From: CAVOJV01 sp963696325
GTDB taxonomy: Bacteria > Pseudomonadota > Gammaproteobacteria > Competibacterales > Competibacteraceae
Length of the DNA: 64,000 nucleotides
Reading direction: 5' to 3'
NCBI GenBank assembly: GCA_963696325.1
Contig: CAVOJV010000003.1
Location: 21,754-85,753, forward strand
This document shows, in pieces, positions 25,391 through 34,921 of the stretch. Both the position numbers and the translations under genes were made by a program. The notes below the pieces were generated by a model. The model worked only from the letters and a program-made list of their open reading frames with translations. It was not told where the DNA came from and searched no databases. Numbering within the stretch: position 1 is the stretch's first letter; each line of letters opens with the position of its first letter.

Positions 25391-27981
25391 ATGGTTAAAG
25401 AATTGGACACCGACCTGTTGAGCCACACCCCCATGATGCAGCAATATCTGCGCATCAAGGCCGAGTATCCTCACATCCTAGTCTTCTACCGCATGGGGGA
25501 TTTCTACGAACTATTCTACGAGGACGCCCGCCGCGCGGCGCACTTGTTGGACATCACGTTGACCAGCCGGGGCCAGTCCGCGGGCGAACCCATCCCCATG
25601 GCCGGAGTGCCGTTTCACGCGGCGGAAGGCTATCTAGCCAAGCTGGTGAGGCTGGGGCAGTCGGTAGCCATCTGCGAACAACTGGGCGACCCGAACACCA
25701 GCAAGGGGCCGGTCGAACGCCAGGTGGTGCGCATCGTTACCCCCGGGACGCTCACCGACGAGGCTCTGCTTGAGGAACGCCGCGATAACCTGATCATGGC
25801 CATGCACCGGATCAACAACGTCGTGGGGCTGGCAAGTCTGGATCTGGGGGGTGGCCGCTTTACTGTGTCCCAGGTGGAAGGCGAGGCGGCGCTGCTCAGC
25901 GAACTGGAACGGCTCAAGCCTGCCGAGCTACTGGTCAGTGAAGAGCTGGCCTTACCCGCAGTTATCCAGGACCAGCCCGGCGTGTGCCGGCAGGCTCCCT
26001 GGCACTTCGATCTGGACAGCGCGATACGGACCCTGTGCGAACAGTTCGGTACCCGCAATCTGGATGGTTTCGGCTGCGCCGATCTACCGGTTGCCGTGGC
26101 TGCCGCCGGCTGCCTGTTGCAATACGTCAAGAATACTCAGCGCAGCGCCCTGCCCCATCTGACCGGCCTGAAACCGGAGCGCCACCAGGACAGCGTGATT
26201 CTGGATGCCGCCAGCCGTCGCAATCTGGAGCTGGAGTACAGTCTGAGTGGGCGCAACGAACATACGCTGGTGGGAGTCATGGACAGGAGCGCCACGCCCA
26301 TGGGCAGCCGCTTGCTGCGGCGTTGGCTGAACCGCCCGCTGCGTGACCATCTTATCCTACGCCAGCGCCAGCACAGTCTCGCGCGCCTGCTGGAGGATAA
26401 CGCCTATCGAAGCCTGCACGAGGTGCTGCGCGGAATGGGCGATGTGGAGCGTATCCTGGCGCGGATTGCACTGAAGTCGGCCCGACCGCGCGACTTAGTC
26501 GGTTTGCGCAATGCCCTGGCGCGCCTGCCGGACCTGCAACAGACCCTCGCGCCTCTGGATGTGCCGCTGCTGCAAGAGCTGGTCCGGCGTGCCGGTACTC
26601 ATCTCGATAGCCATGACCTGCTCAACCGCGCCATCGTCGAGCAACCCGCCCCTGCTGATCCGCGATGGTGGGGTTATCGCCGCTGGCTACGATGCGGAAC
26701 TGGACGAACTGCGCGGGCTGAGTGAGCACGCCGGGGAATACTTGATGGATCTGGAGGCCGCGGGAGCGGGAGCCGCCGGCATTCCCAATCTGAAAGTGGG
26801 CTACAACCGGGTCCACGGCTACTACATCGAGATCAGCCGCAGCCAGGCCGACGGGGTGCCGGCCGAATACCACCGCCGCCAAACCCTCAAAAATGCGGAA
26901 CGCTACATCACCCCCGAGCTGAAAGCTTTCGAGGACAAGGCACTGTGCAGCCAGGAGCCGGGCGCTGGCCGCGAAAAAGCGCTTTACGACGAGTTGCTGG
27001 AGCGACTCAACGAGCAACTGGCGCCCGCTGCAGGATCCGCCGCCGCTGTGGCGAATGGACGTACTGGCCAATCTGGCAGAGCGCGCCGACACCTGCGCCT
27101 GTGCCGTCCGCAGTACTGGCGGTCGAGCAGGTGTTCGAAGTCGAGCGCGGGCCGCCACCTGGTGGTGGAGCAGGTGATGGCCGACACCCTTTATCGCCAA
27201 CAATATCTTGCTCAACGAAAGCCGGCGCATGCTGCTGATAACCGGCCCCAACATGGGCGGTAAATCCACCTATATGCGCCAGAACGCACTGATCGCGCTG
27301 CTGGCACATATCGGCAGCTACGTGCCGGCGACAGCGGCGCAGCACTCGGCCCTGATCGATCGGATTTTCACCCGCATCGGCTCCTCCGACGATCTGGCCA
27401 GCGGCCGTTCCACCTTCATGGTGGAAATGACCGAAACAGCCAACATCCTGCACAATGCCACGCCCCGCAGCCTGGTGCTGATGGACGAGATCGGCCGCGG
27501 CACCAGCACCTTCGATGGACTCGGCCCTGGCGTGGGCCTGCGCCGTGCATCTCGCCCCAAACTGCGGGCCTTTACCCTGTTCGCCACCCATTATTTCGAA
27601 CTGACCCGCCTGCCGAGGATCATCCCAGCATGGCCAATGTACACCTGGATGCGGTGGAGCACCGGCGATGCCATCGTCTTCCTGCACACCGTCCAGGATG
27701 GTCCGGCGAATCGCAGCTATGGGCTGCAAGTGGCGGCCCTGGCCGGCATCCCGGCAACCGTAGTGCAGCAGGCCAAACAGCGGCTGCGAGAGCTGGAAAA
27801 ACACAAAGGACGTGAAAAATCTCCCGTGCCTCCGGTACCGCCAGCAACCGACCCGCAACTGCCGCTGTTTACCCCAGAACCCCATCCCGCCGTGAAGATC
27901 CTGGTGGAGACCGAACCAGATACGTTGAGCCCACGCCAGGCCCTGGATGTGCTCTATAGGCTCAAGGCCTTGACCCGGTAG
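25391..27981 (+). pseudogene. mutS: DNA mismatch repair protein MutS, interrupted by many single-base indels
   Basis: The combined frames cover a full-length MutS (about 860 residues). The mismatch-recognition F-x-E is in GDFYELFYEDA, the clamp is NLKVGYNRVHGYYIEI, the Walker A is GPNMGGKSTYMRQNA, and DEIGRGTSTFDG and FATHYFELTRLP are intact. The first 420 codons are in one frame. From about 26645 to 27665 at least eight one-base insertions or deletions occur, mostly at C or G runs, and several come in compensating pairs. Between them the protein is well conserved, with no extra substitutions. Sequencing error or very recent decay are both possible. Confidence 0.9.
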
Positions 27982-28081
27982 GTGGCTGAGTTATAGAAAA
28001 ACAGAATTTTCCTATTTAACCTACGGCGCTAGGATGGTTAGAATGATCAATTATTTTTTTACCCATAAAAAGGGGATTGCC

Positions 28082-28405
28082 ATGACCTTTGTCGTCATCG
28101 AAAACTGCATCAAGTGCAAATACACTGACTGTGTGGAGGTCTGCCCCGTAGACTGTTTCCACGAGGGTCCCAATTTTCTGGTCATCGATCCCGACGAGTG
28201 CATTGACTGCACCCTGTGCGAGCCAGAATGCCCGGTTCAAGCCATCTTAGCCGAGGATGATGTACCGGCGGACCAGAAACATTTTCTTGAACTGAACGCC
28301 GAGTTGGCCAAGGGATGGCCGGTCATCACTACCAAGAAAGCAGCGCCACCCGATGCCGAAGAATGGGAAGGCAAACCGAATAAACTGCAATATCTGGAGC
28401 GTTGA
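28082..28405 (+). CDS. fdxA: Ferredoxin FdxA (3Fe-4S/4Fe-4S)
   Basis: The protein has 107 residues. The first cluster region CIKCKYTDCVEVCPVDCF and the second CIDCTLCEPECPV give the ligands of a seven-iron ferredoxin. The family-typical C-terminus (AKGWPVITTKKAAPPDAEEW) is complete. It carries low-potential electrons in the cytoplasm. The ATG at 28082 has AGGGG upstream; the frame opens 48 nt earlier. It follows mutS after 100 nt, a common arrangement in gammaproteobacteria. Confidence 0.93.
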   Translation: MTFVVIENCIKCKYTDCVEVCPVDCFHEGPNFLVIDPDECIDCTLCEPECPVQAILAEDDVPADQKHFLELNAELAKGWPVITTKKAAPPDAEEWEGKPNKLQYLER

Positions 28406-28559
28406 TTCCGCCCCTCTCCCGGCGCTCGCAGGAACTGGCAAGCGGCTCGCTATCAGTTGGGCGCACGGCAAGTCTCTGGAAGGCGATTTCGAAGCGGCGC
28501 CGGAACAAGTTCCTGGATATGCTGCGCCGCGATCCAGATTGCGCCGACAAGACCAGCCC

Positions 28560-29284
28560 TTATCGGCGCGGCCCTTTATTCTCCTCAAGCATCTGGGCCA
28601 ATTGGGATGGCGGTACATAGCCCGGTATCATTTCACCGTTCTCCAGGATGATGCTGGGTGTCCTCGCACGCCTAGCGCCATTCCCAGCTCGAATTGCTGC
28701 TTGACGGGATTATCGCAGGACTTATGGGGGATATCCTCGCCACGCTTGGCTCGGGTCAGGGCATTCTGGCGGTCATCGGCGCACCATACGGCAACGGCCT
28801 TGTCGTAGGACTCGGAACCGACGCCGGCGCGTGGATACATCAGGTACCGAATTTTAATGCCATTTTGATTATACGCCGCTATCTCACTGTGCATTTTGCG
28901 GCAGTAACCGCAATCGACATCGGTGAAGATGGTCACTGTGTGTTTGGCCTGCCCGGCGGGCGCGAACACCACCATGTTACTTTCCCCGACAGCCTCCACG
29001 GCTTTTGCGCGCAGGCCATCGCGCCGGGTTTCGCTCAGATTACCGCGCGTATTCAGGTCAATCACATCGCCTTGAATGACAAACTGGCCGTCTTCGCTCA
29101 AATAGACAATCTGCGAACCCATGACGATTTCATAGAGCCCCGGCATGGGCGTGGGATTAACGCTATCAGGATTGGCGCCTCCCAGGGCGGCCTTCAATTT
29201 TGCCAGGTCCGGCTTACCGGGCTCAGCAGCCGCCAGATGACCCGCATACAGGACGAGGAAGAAGATGCACAAATGTCGCAACAT
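28560..29284 (-). pseudogene. dsbC: Disulfide isomerase DsbC with one frameshift near the end
   Basis: From ATG 29284 the frame has a signal peptide (MLRHLCIFFLVLYAGHLAAA), the dimerisation domain and the thioredoxin motif CGYC in FTDVDCGYCRKMH. The printed frame ends at 28628 after RGHPASS. If one base is added in the GGACACC stretch near 28660, the reading continues as TPSIILENGEMIPGYVPP to a stop at 28560, which restores the standard DsbC C-terminus including the cis-proline. So the gene is intact apart from a one-base deletion. DsbC isomerises wrong disulfides in the periplasm. Confidence 0.85.
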
Positions 29285-29352
29285 GGTCAAACTCCAGAGA
29301 GTTACGGGTTTATTATCACAATTCAGAGTCATCCCGCTGCTGGGAGTTCCGA

Positions 29353-30276
29353 CTAACCGCGGGGATGGTGGATAGCATGGAGTTCCTTGAGCCGTTCTCG
29401 GGCAACGTGGGTGTATATCTGCGTGGTGGACAAATCGCTGTGCCCCAGCAACAGTTGCACCACGCGCAGATCCGCGCCATGGTTCACCAAGTGGGTGGCG
29501 AAGGCATGGCGCAGCGTATGGGGTGACAAGGGTTTGCTGATACCCGCTCGCCGGGCGTAGCGTTTGATGAGATACCAAAAAGCCTGGCGGGTCATCGCCC
29601 TGCCGCGCTGGGTAACAAATAGATCATTGCCCGGACACCCCTGCAAGAGAGCGGGGCGCGCCGTGCGCAGATAATCACCGAGCCAATCCAGCGAGTGTTC
29701 GCCCAGGGGAACCAGGCGTTCCTTGCTGCCCTTGCCGAGGACACGCAGACACCCCATGCGCAGATTCACTTGCTCCAGGCGCAGTTGTACCAGTTCCGAT
29801 ACCCGCAACCCGCAGGCATAGAGCACCTCAAGCATGGCCCGATCCCGCATGCCTAAACGGGTCTCAGCATCGGGTGCCGCCAACAGGGCGTCCACGTCGG
29901 CCTCTGTCAGGATATAGGGTAAGTCACGGCCCAGTCGCGGCGAGGCTATCTGGGCACTCGGGTCCAGCGACAAGCGTGCCTCTCGGACCTGGTACCGATA
30001 GAAATGCCGCAGCGCCGATAACAGCCGCGCCGTGGAACGGGGCTTGGCGCCCTCTACCGCCCGCTGCGCCAGATAGGCCAGCAGCTTATCACGCCCCACC
30101 GCCAGCAGATCACTGCCCTGCCCCGCCAGCCAAGTCGCCAGTCCAGTCAGATCGGCCCGGTAGGCGGCCAAGGTGTTGGCGCTGAGACCCTGCTCCATCC
30201 AGACGGCATCCAGAAAAACTTCGATGATCGCCACATCGGGCTCACCCGCTATTGATTTTATGTCAGCGCTAGCCAT
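29353..30276 (-). CDS. xerD: Site-specific tyrosine recombinase XerD
   Basis: The protein has 307 residues. The SAM-like N-terminal domain starts at FLDAVWMEQGLSANTLAAY. The catalytic residues are visible as R in ACGLRVSELVQL, HTLRHAFATHLV (H-x-x-R), LGHSDLSTTQIYTHV (H and the Tyr nucleophile). XerD works with XerC to resolve chromosome dimers at dif. It is upstream of dsbC on the same strand, the usual gammaproteobacterial order. Confidence 0.93.
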   Translation of the reverse strand: MASADIKSIAGEPDVAIIEVFLDAVWMEQGLSANTLAAYRADLTGLATWLAGQGSDLLAVGRDKLLAYLAQRAVEGAKPRSTARLLSALRHFYRYQVREARLSLDPSAQIASPRLGRDLPYILTEADVDALLAAPDAETRLGMRDRAMLEVLYACGLRVSELVQLRLEQVNLRMGCLRVLGKGSKERLVPLGEHSLDWLGDYLRTARPALLQGCPGNDLFVTQRGRAMTRQAFWYLIKRYARRAGISKPLSPHTLRHAFATHLVNHGADLRVVQLLLGHSDLSTTQIYTHVARERLKELHAIHHPRG

Positions 30277-30341
30277 GCCTTGTCCATCGGTTCAAAATCA
30301 ATCCCCGTCCGGCTATTTGCACGATCAGTCGCCTGGAAATT

Positions 30342-30866
30342 ATGGAACCAATCATTCCCATACTGGGTTTTGCGGCCTTCAGCGGCACCGGTAAAACTAC
30401 CCTGCTCACTCAACTGATACCTCTACTGCGTGAACGCGGCTTGCGCCTGGGCGTCATCAAACGCAGTCACCACGGCTTTGAGATCGACGCACCAGGCAAG
30501 GACAGCCATACTCTATGCCAAGCCGGCGCGATGCAGATGCTGATAGTCTCGGCCCACCGCACGGTCTTGCTAACGGAACACACCACCCGCCCGACGCTGG
30601 GTATGCTCTTGAAGGGTTTTCAGGACATGAGGCTGGACCTCATTCTAGTCGAAGGTTGCAGACGTCATATGATCCCCAAGTTCGAGCTGCATCGTCCCAG
30701 CCTAGGCCATCCCCTGTTGTGTATTGGCGACCCCGCTATCGTCGCGGTCGCCACCGATGATGCGTTGCCACGATACATCCCAGTTCCACTACTGGACCTG
30801 AATGATCCCGTTGCCATCGCGGCTTTCATCCTGGAACGGTTAGATGCATTTTCCAAGACCCAGTAG
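30342..30866 (+). CDS. mobB: Molybdopterin-guanine dinucleotide biosynthesis adaptor MobB
   Basis: This 174-residue P-loop protein has the GTP-binding Walker A motif in FSGTGKTTLLTQL and the MobB segments GVIKRSHHGFEIDAPGKDSH, LILVEGCRRHMIPKFELHR and AVATDD. It aids MobA in attaching GMP to molybdopterin. It is divergent from xerD, with 65 nt between. No other molybdenum cofactor gene is near. Confidence 0.9.
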   Translation: MEPIIPILGFAAFSGTGKTTLLTQLIPLLRERGLRLGVIKRSHHGFEIDAPGKDSHTLCQAGAMQMLIVSAHRTVLLTEHTTRPTLGMLLKGFQDMRLDLILVEGCRRHMIPKFELHRPSLGHPLLCIGDPAIVAVATDDALPRYIPVPLLDLNDPVAIAAFILERLDAFSKTQ

Positions 30867-30960
30867 CACGAATGCACATTTTTTAACATAGCACAGCCTA
30901 TCATCACGTCCCGGTTCCCGTATAGTGAGGGCATCTTAACCACCTGTAGGCGGTTTCAGC

Positions 30961-31579
30961 ATGGCAAGCAAATCCATTCTTATCACTGGCTGTTCCTCCG
31001 GCATCGGCCTAGGTGTCGCAAAGGGACTTAAAATGCGTGGCCACCGCGTATTCGCTACGGCCCGCAAACCTGAGGACGTAGAGCGCCTGCAAGCTGAAGG
31101 TTTGGAGAGTCTGACCCTGGATTTAACCGCTTCAGCATCTATACAGAGCGCTGTAGCTGCGGTGTTGCGGCGCACCGGTGGAACACTGGATGCCTTGTTC
31201 AATAACGGCGCCTACGGCCAACCTGGCGCAATAGAAGACTTGCGCCGCGAGGTTCTGCGGGAACAGTTCGAGACCAACCTCTTCGGCACGCTGGAACTGA
31301 CCAATCTTATTCTGCCGGTGATGCGCCAACAGGGACACGGACGGATCATTCAGAACAGCTCACTCCTCGGCCTGGTAGCCCTTCCCTATCGCGGCGCTTA
31401 CAACGCAAGTAAGTTCGCTCTGGAAGGACTCAGCGATACCCTACGCCTGGAATTGACTGGCACCGGCATCCATGTCTGTATCATCGAACCAGGCCCCATT
31501 GCCAGCCGCTTCCGAGCCAACGCTTTTGCAGCCTACCAGCGCCATATTCGCAAGGAACAGAGCCCACATCGGAATAACT
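30961..31579 (+). pseudogene. SDR (YbbO-like), N-terminal part, split by the composite island
   Basis: The first 206 codons of a classical SDR: ITGCSSGIGLGVA (cofactor motif), LFNNGAYGQPGA (NNAG-like) and YNASKFALEGLSD (YxxxK). At 31580 the IS66 left end begins, so the printed frame gains a short false tail (CEVPAALRDAVRFS). The C-terminal part is at 58420-58646. Removing 31580-58411 and one GAATAACT gives one 281-residue frame. The fold and length match YbbO-type oxidoreductases of unknown substrate. Confidence 0.92.
31572..31579. repeat. Left 8-bp target duplication GAATAACT of the composite island
   Basis: GAATAACT directly precedes the IS66 left end (GTGAAGTTCC at 31580). The same eight bases directly follow the right IS66 end at 58412-58419. 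Eight base pairs is the known duplication length of the IS66 family. Confidence 0.92.
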
Positions 31580-32053
31580 GTGAAGTTCCGGCAGCCTTGC
31601 GTGACGCGGTAAGGTTTTCTTGAGTAAGGTTCGTCCCCGTTAGTATTGACTCTCCGGGGAGGAACCGATGGCTACCGAGCTGTTGCAAGCCGAATTGGCG
31701 CTCGCCGAGCTGGCCGAGCACTTTGACCACTGGCGCCGGAACCGCGCCACGGCTCAGGAACGGATTCCACCGGCCTTGTGGGATCAGGCGGTGGTATTAA
31801 CGAGTGTGCTGCCCCGCTCCCACGTGGCCAAGCGGTTGCGCCTGAGCCCTACCGATCTAAAGAAAACATGCCTGGCGCGGCCGACGGCAAGCTCGGCCGC
31901 CGCGGTCGCGCCTGACCCTGACGGATCTTCCCCTTGTTTTTAATGTAACTAAATGATAAATAACAACAAACAGCCAAATGGGCTTGAGATTGTAGGCATG
32001 TAATGTGCGGTGTAATACTTATATATAGGTATATATGTGACTGTAATGTCGCC

Positions 32054-33670
32054 ATGTACATCGCCCGCATCCCCAATCGCCAATCCCCGCCGGCCATCCT
32101 GCTTCGAGAATCGTACCGTGAGGGAGGCAACGTCCGCACCCGGACCATCGCCAATCTGACCCCCTGGGCCCCCGAGCGCCTGGCCGCCATGGAGCGCTTG
32201 GTGACGGGCGAATTCGACGGCTGGTCGGGCGAGCTCACCAGCGGCGAGATTTTCGGTATCTTGTTTGCTTTGAAGCAGTTGGCTGACCAGGTGGGGATTA
32301 CCCGGGTGTTGGGTACCGCACCGGCAAGCAAGTTGAACCTGTTTTTGATGCTGGCGCGCATCGCCCATGGGGGTTCGCGGCTGTCGGCGGTGCGCTGGGC
32401 GCAGCAGCACACGGTGACGGACGTCTTAGGGCTGGGGGAGTTTGATGAGGCGGATCTGTATGCCGCGCTGGATTGGCTGGCGGGTCAGCAGGCGCGGAGC
32501 GAGCAGGCGTTGTACCAAGACTCCGTGAAGCGGTGTGGTCAGCCACCGATGGTGGTGCTGTATGATGTGCCCTCCCGCGATTTCGAAGGGGAATGCAACG
32601 AGTTGGCCCAATACGGCTACAACCGTGACGGCAACCGCGGGAAGCAGCAAATCGTCATCGGGTTGTTGACGGCGGCAGAGGGGGAGCCTTTGGCGGTGCG
32701 GGTGGTTGAGGGGAACACCGCGGACCCGACGACGGTGGCGAGCCAGATCACGCTATTGAAGGAGCAATTCGGGATTGCCGAGGGGGTGATGGTCGGCGAC
32801 CGGGGGATGATCAAGGCCAAGGGGAAAGCAGCGCTGTCGGCGGAGGGCTGGCGGTATCTCACCGCCTTGACCGATGCTCAGGTTCGCACGCTGCTCAAGC
32901 AGGGCGTGTTGCAGCCGGATTTATTCGATACCCCCCGGTGCGAGGTCGAGCATGACGGCAAGCGCCTGATCGTGCGCCGCAACGAAGCGGTGCGCGTGCG
33001 CGAGGGGCGGCGGCGGACGGACCAGCTCACACAGTTGCAAGAGAAGATTACCGAAGGTAACGCCTTCGTCGAAAAATCCCCGCGCGCGCGTGCGGAGAAA
33101 GGCTTAGCGGCTTTACAACGCGGGGTCAAAAGCCACACGCTCGCCAAATTCGTCACCCTGACCCTGGAGGCGCGCGTGATCGTCGGCGCCCTCGACGAGG
33201 ATGCCCAGGCGGAAGAGGCCTTGCTCGATGGCTGTTATCTCCTGGAAACGGATGTTCCCCGGGCCTTGCTGGATGCCAAGACGGTGGAGGAGCGCTATCG
33301 CGACCTGCAAAAAGTCGAGCGCAACTTCCGCACCGTAAAAACCACCTTCCTGGAAATTCGGCCGATCTGCTTACGCAAGGCCGAGCGCACCAAGGCCCCT
33401 GTCTTCATCGCGATGCTGGCGCTGAAGATCACCCGGCAGTTTGAAGTTGGGCTTCGCCACGCGTTTGGGACCACCGACCAGGCCGCCGCCGCCGTGACCC
33501 CGGAGGATGCCTTGGTCGCGCTGGGGCGATTGACCTACCTGTACACCACTGACCGTAACGGCGAGCGTTATGTCCACCTGCCACGCCCAGATGATCAGCA
33601 GGCCAAAATTCTGACCGCTTTGGGCCTTTCCTTCCCCAGCAAGCCCAAAGTCGAAAAACGCCCAGCGTAG
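32054..33670 (+). CDS. IS1634-family transposase
   Basis: This is a 538-residue DDE transposase. The start MYIARIPNRQSPPAILLRESY and the inner VLYDVPSRDFEGE, VMVGDRGMIKAKGK and the C-terminal HTLAKF and FLEIRPICLRKAERTKAP are typical of the IS1634 (IS4-group) family. I chose ATG 32054 over the open frame from 32003 because the family starts there. No frameshift is seen, so the element may still be active unless the IS200 insertion near its right end blocks it. Confidence 0.9.
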   Translation: MYIARIPNRQSPPAILLRESYREGGNVRTRTIANLTPWAPERLAAMERLVTGEFDGWSGELTSGEIFGILFALKQLADQVGITRVLGTAPASKLNLFLMLARIAHGGSRLSAVRWAQQHTVTDVLGLGEFDEADLYAALDWLAGQQARSEQALYQDSVKRCGQPPMVVLYDVPSRDFEGECNELAQYGYNRDGNRGKQQIVIGLLTAAEGEPLAVRVVEGNTADPTTVASQITLLKEQFGIAEGVMVGDRGMIKAKGKAALSAEGWRYLTALTDAQVRTLLKQGVLQPDLFDTPRCEVEHDGKRLIVRRNEAVRVREGRRRTDQLTQLQEKITEGNAFVEKSPRARAEKGLAALQRGVKSHTLAKFVTLTLEARVIVGALDEDAQAEEALLDGCYLLETDVPRALLDAKTVEERYRDLQKVERNFRTVKTTFLEIRPICLRKAERTKAPVFIAMLALKITRQFEVGLRHAFGTTDQAAAAVTPEDALVALGRLTYLYTTDRNGERYVHLPRPDDQQAKILTALGLSFPSKPKVEKRPA

Positions 33671-33689
33671 GCAGAAGCCCATTATGCAA

Positions 33690-34340
33690 CATCATCTCTT
33701 TTTTAAGTGAACAAACCACCGCCTAAAGGCGGTGGTTTCGGGTGACGGCTAAAGCCGGCGCTGTCGGCTAAAGCCGAGTGTATTTCCGCTGAAAGCAGGC
33801 TTAAAGCGAAGGGGACTCCCCTGACGGGGGAACCTCCCCTTCAATCGAGAAGGTAGCATCGTGATCATGGCACTGGTTCTCAATGTAGGCTTTAATGACG
33901 TCATCCGTGACATTGCCGCCGCTGCGGCAAAAATAGCCCCGTGCCCATACCTGCCGTCCCCAATAGCGTTGCCGCACCGCCGGAAACTCCCGCAACAGCA
34001 CATAGGAACTTTTCCCCTTCAACCGCTGTACCAGCCGGCTGATCGTCACTTGGGGCGGGATCGACAGCGCCACGTGAACATGATCGACCGAGATATGCCC
34101 CTGCAAGATATCGACGCTTTGCCGTCGGCATGCTTCCCGTACCACGTCGCGAACCCGCTCGGCAATCGCGCCCCGGAGCACTTTATGACGATACTTGGTA
34201 ATCCAGACCACATGCAGATGGATGGAAAACGCCGTGTGGGAACCATGACGATAGTCGCTCATATCCCAAGCAAAGCAAAAAAGCTGCTAAAGCTTCCGCC
34301 TAAAGGCGAGGGTTTTAACCCTCCCCATTGGAGACAATAA
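33690..34340 (-). mobile_element. IS200/IS605-type element inside IS1634
   Basis: One end has the hairpin ACCACCGCCTAAAGGCGGTGGT at about 33715 and the other a stem in GCCTAAAGGCGAGGG at about 34300. Hairpin ends without inverted repeats, and a single short transposase, are IS200/IS605 features. The borders are approximate. It inserted into the 3' region of the IS1634 element, which makes it the innermost layer of the left-copy nest. Confidence 0.7.
33801..34262 (-). CDS. tnpA: IS200/IS605-family transposase TnpA (Y1)
   Basis: This 153-residue HUH transposase has the His pair in HLHVVWITKYRHKVLRG and the metal-binding HVHVALSIPP. The catalytic Tyr lies in KAYIENQCHDH. It processes single-stranded ends at hairpins. 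The length is normal, and no TnpB-like gene accompanies it. Confidence 0.9.
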   Translation of the reverse strand: MSDYRHGSHTAFSIHLHVVWITKYRHKVLRGAIAERVRDVVREACRRQSVDILQGHISVDHVHVALSIPPQVTISRLVQRLKGKSSYVLLREFPAVRQRYWGRQVWARGYFCRSGGNVTDDVIKAYIENQCHDHDATFSIEGEVPPSGESPSL

Positions 34341-34543
34341 ACTCATATACCTGAAGCCGAATTGCATCTGCCGGTCGGGGAAGATCCGCCGGGTTTTGTG
34401 GAAGTCACCGCCCCTGCGTTTGAGCCGGCAGCGCCCAGTCCCACGCTGCTCGAGGTCGAACGCCCGGAGGGGGCAGGCTTGCGCCTGCAGTATCGGGACT
34501 CAGCGCCGCTAGCGGCGGTGCTGCGGGCGTTTCTGGAGCCGGC

Positions 34544-34921
34544 GTGATGCTGCCACTCACCCCCCAGCGGCGGATCTGGCTGGCCCTGGCCCCGGTGGAT
34601 TTCCGCACAGGCATTGATGGGTTAGCCGCCGGGGGCCGGCAGACCTTCGCACACAATCCCCTGGACGGCGCGATCTATGTCTTCCGCAACCGCACCGGCA
34701 CCAGCCTCAAACTGCTCGGTTATGATAGGCAGGGCTTCTGGTTGTGCACCCAGCGCCTCTCGCAGGGCCGATTGCAATGGGGGCCGCGCGCGGACGGTAC
34801 CGCCGTTCATCGGGTGGCCCGCGAGCTGCCGGGGCTGCGCTGGCATGGCGGCCCCGATCAGGCGGCGATGGCGGGGGACTGGCGCCAGGGCGCCTACGCC
34901 GGCGCCAGGTTGTCCGGGTAG
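34544..34921 (+). CDS. tnpB: IS66 tnpB (left copy)
   Basis: This is a 125-residue IS66 Orf2-type protein: LTPQRRIWLALAPVDFRTGIDGL, FAHNPLDGAIYVFRNRTGTSLKLLGYDRQGFWL and CTQRLSQGRLQW. The start overlaps the end of tnpA. Compared with the right copy it has GGRQTF in place of VCRQTF and a tail extended to SG. The 3' end overlaps the inverted tnpC. TnpB is required for IS66 transposition, but its biochemical role is not settled. Confidence 0.85.
   Translation: MMLPLTPQRRIWLALAPVDFRTGIDGLAAGGRQTFAHNPLDGAIYVFRNRTGTSLKLLGYDRQGFWLCTQRLSQGRLQWGPRADGTAVHRVARELPGLRWHGGPDQAAMAGDWRQGAYAGARLSG

Larger units (their letters stand above)
31922..34388 (+). mobile_element. IS1634-family element inside IS66 tnpA
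   Basis: The ends are a 12-bp inverted repeat, CGGATCTTCCCC at 31922-31933 and GGGGAAGATCCG at 34377-34388. The transposase (32054-33670) is intact. An IS200-type element sits between the transposase stop and the right end, so the element is longer than usual. The target duplication could not be fixed, because the two IS66 copies differ at the junction. Confidence 0.8.
31668..34547 (+). pseudogene. tnpA: IS66 tnpA, split by IS1634
   Basis: The 5' part (31668 to about 31921) reads MATELLQAELALAELAEHF and ends SSAAAVAPDP. The 3' part (34389-34547) resumes at PGFVEVTAPAFEPAAP and ends LRAFLEPA. Together they equal the intact tnpA at 49043. IS66 TnpA is a small accessory protein with a helix-turn-helix region. 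The 3' part overlaps the tnpB start. Confidence 0.85.

Noticed and set aside
27007..27885. 292-codon minus-strand frame over mutS
   Set aside because: Shadow; MutS motifs in the plus frames are decisive.
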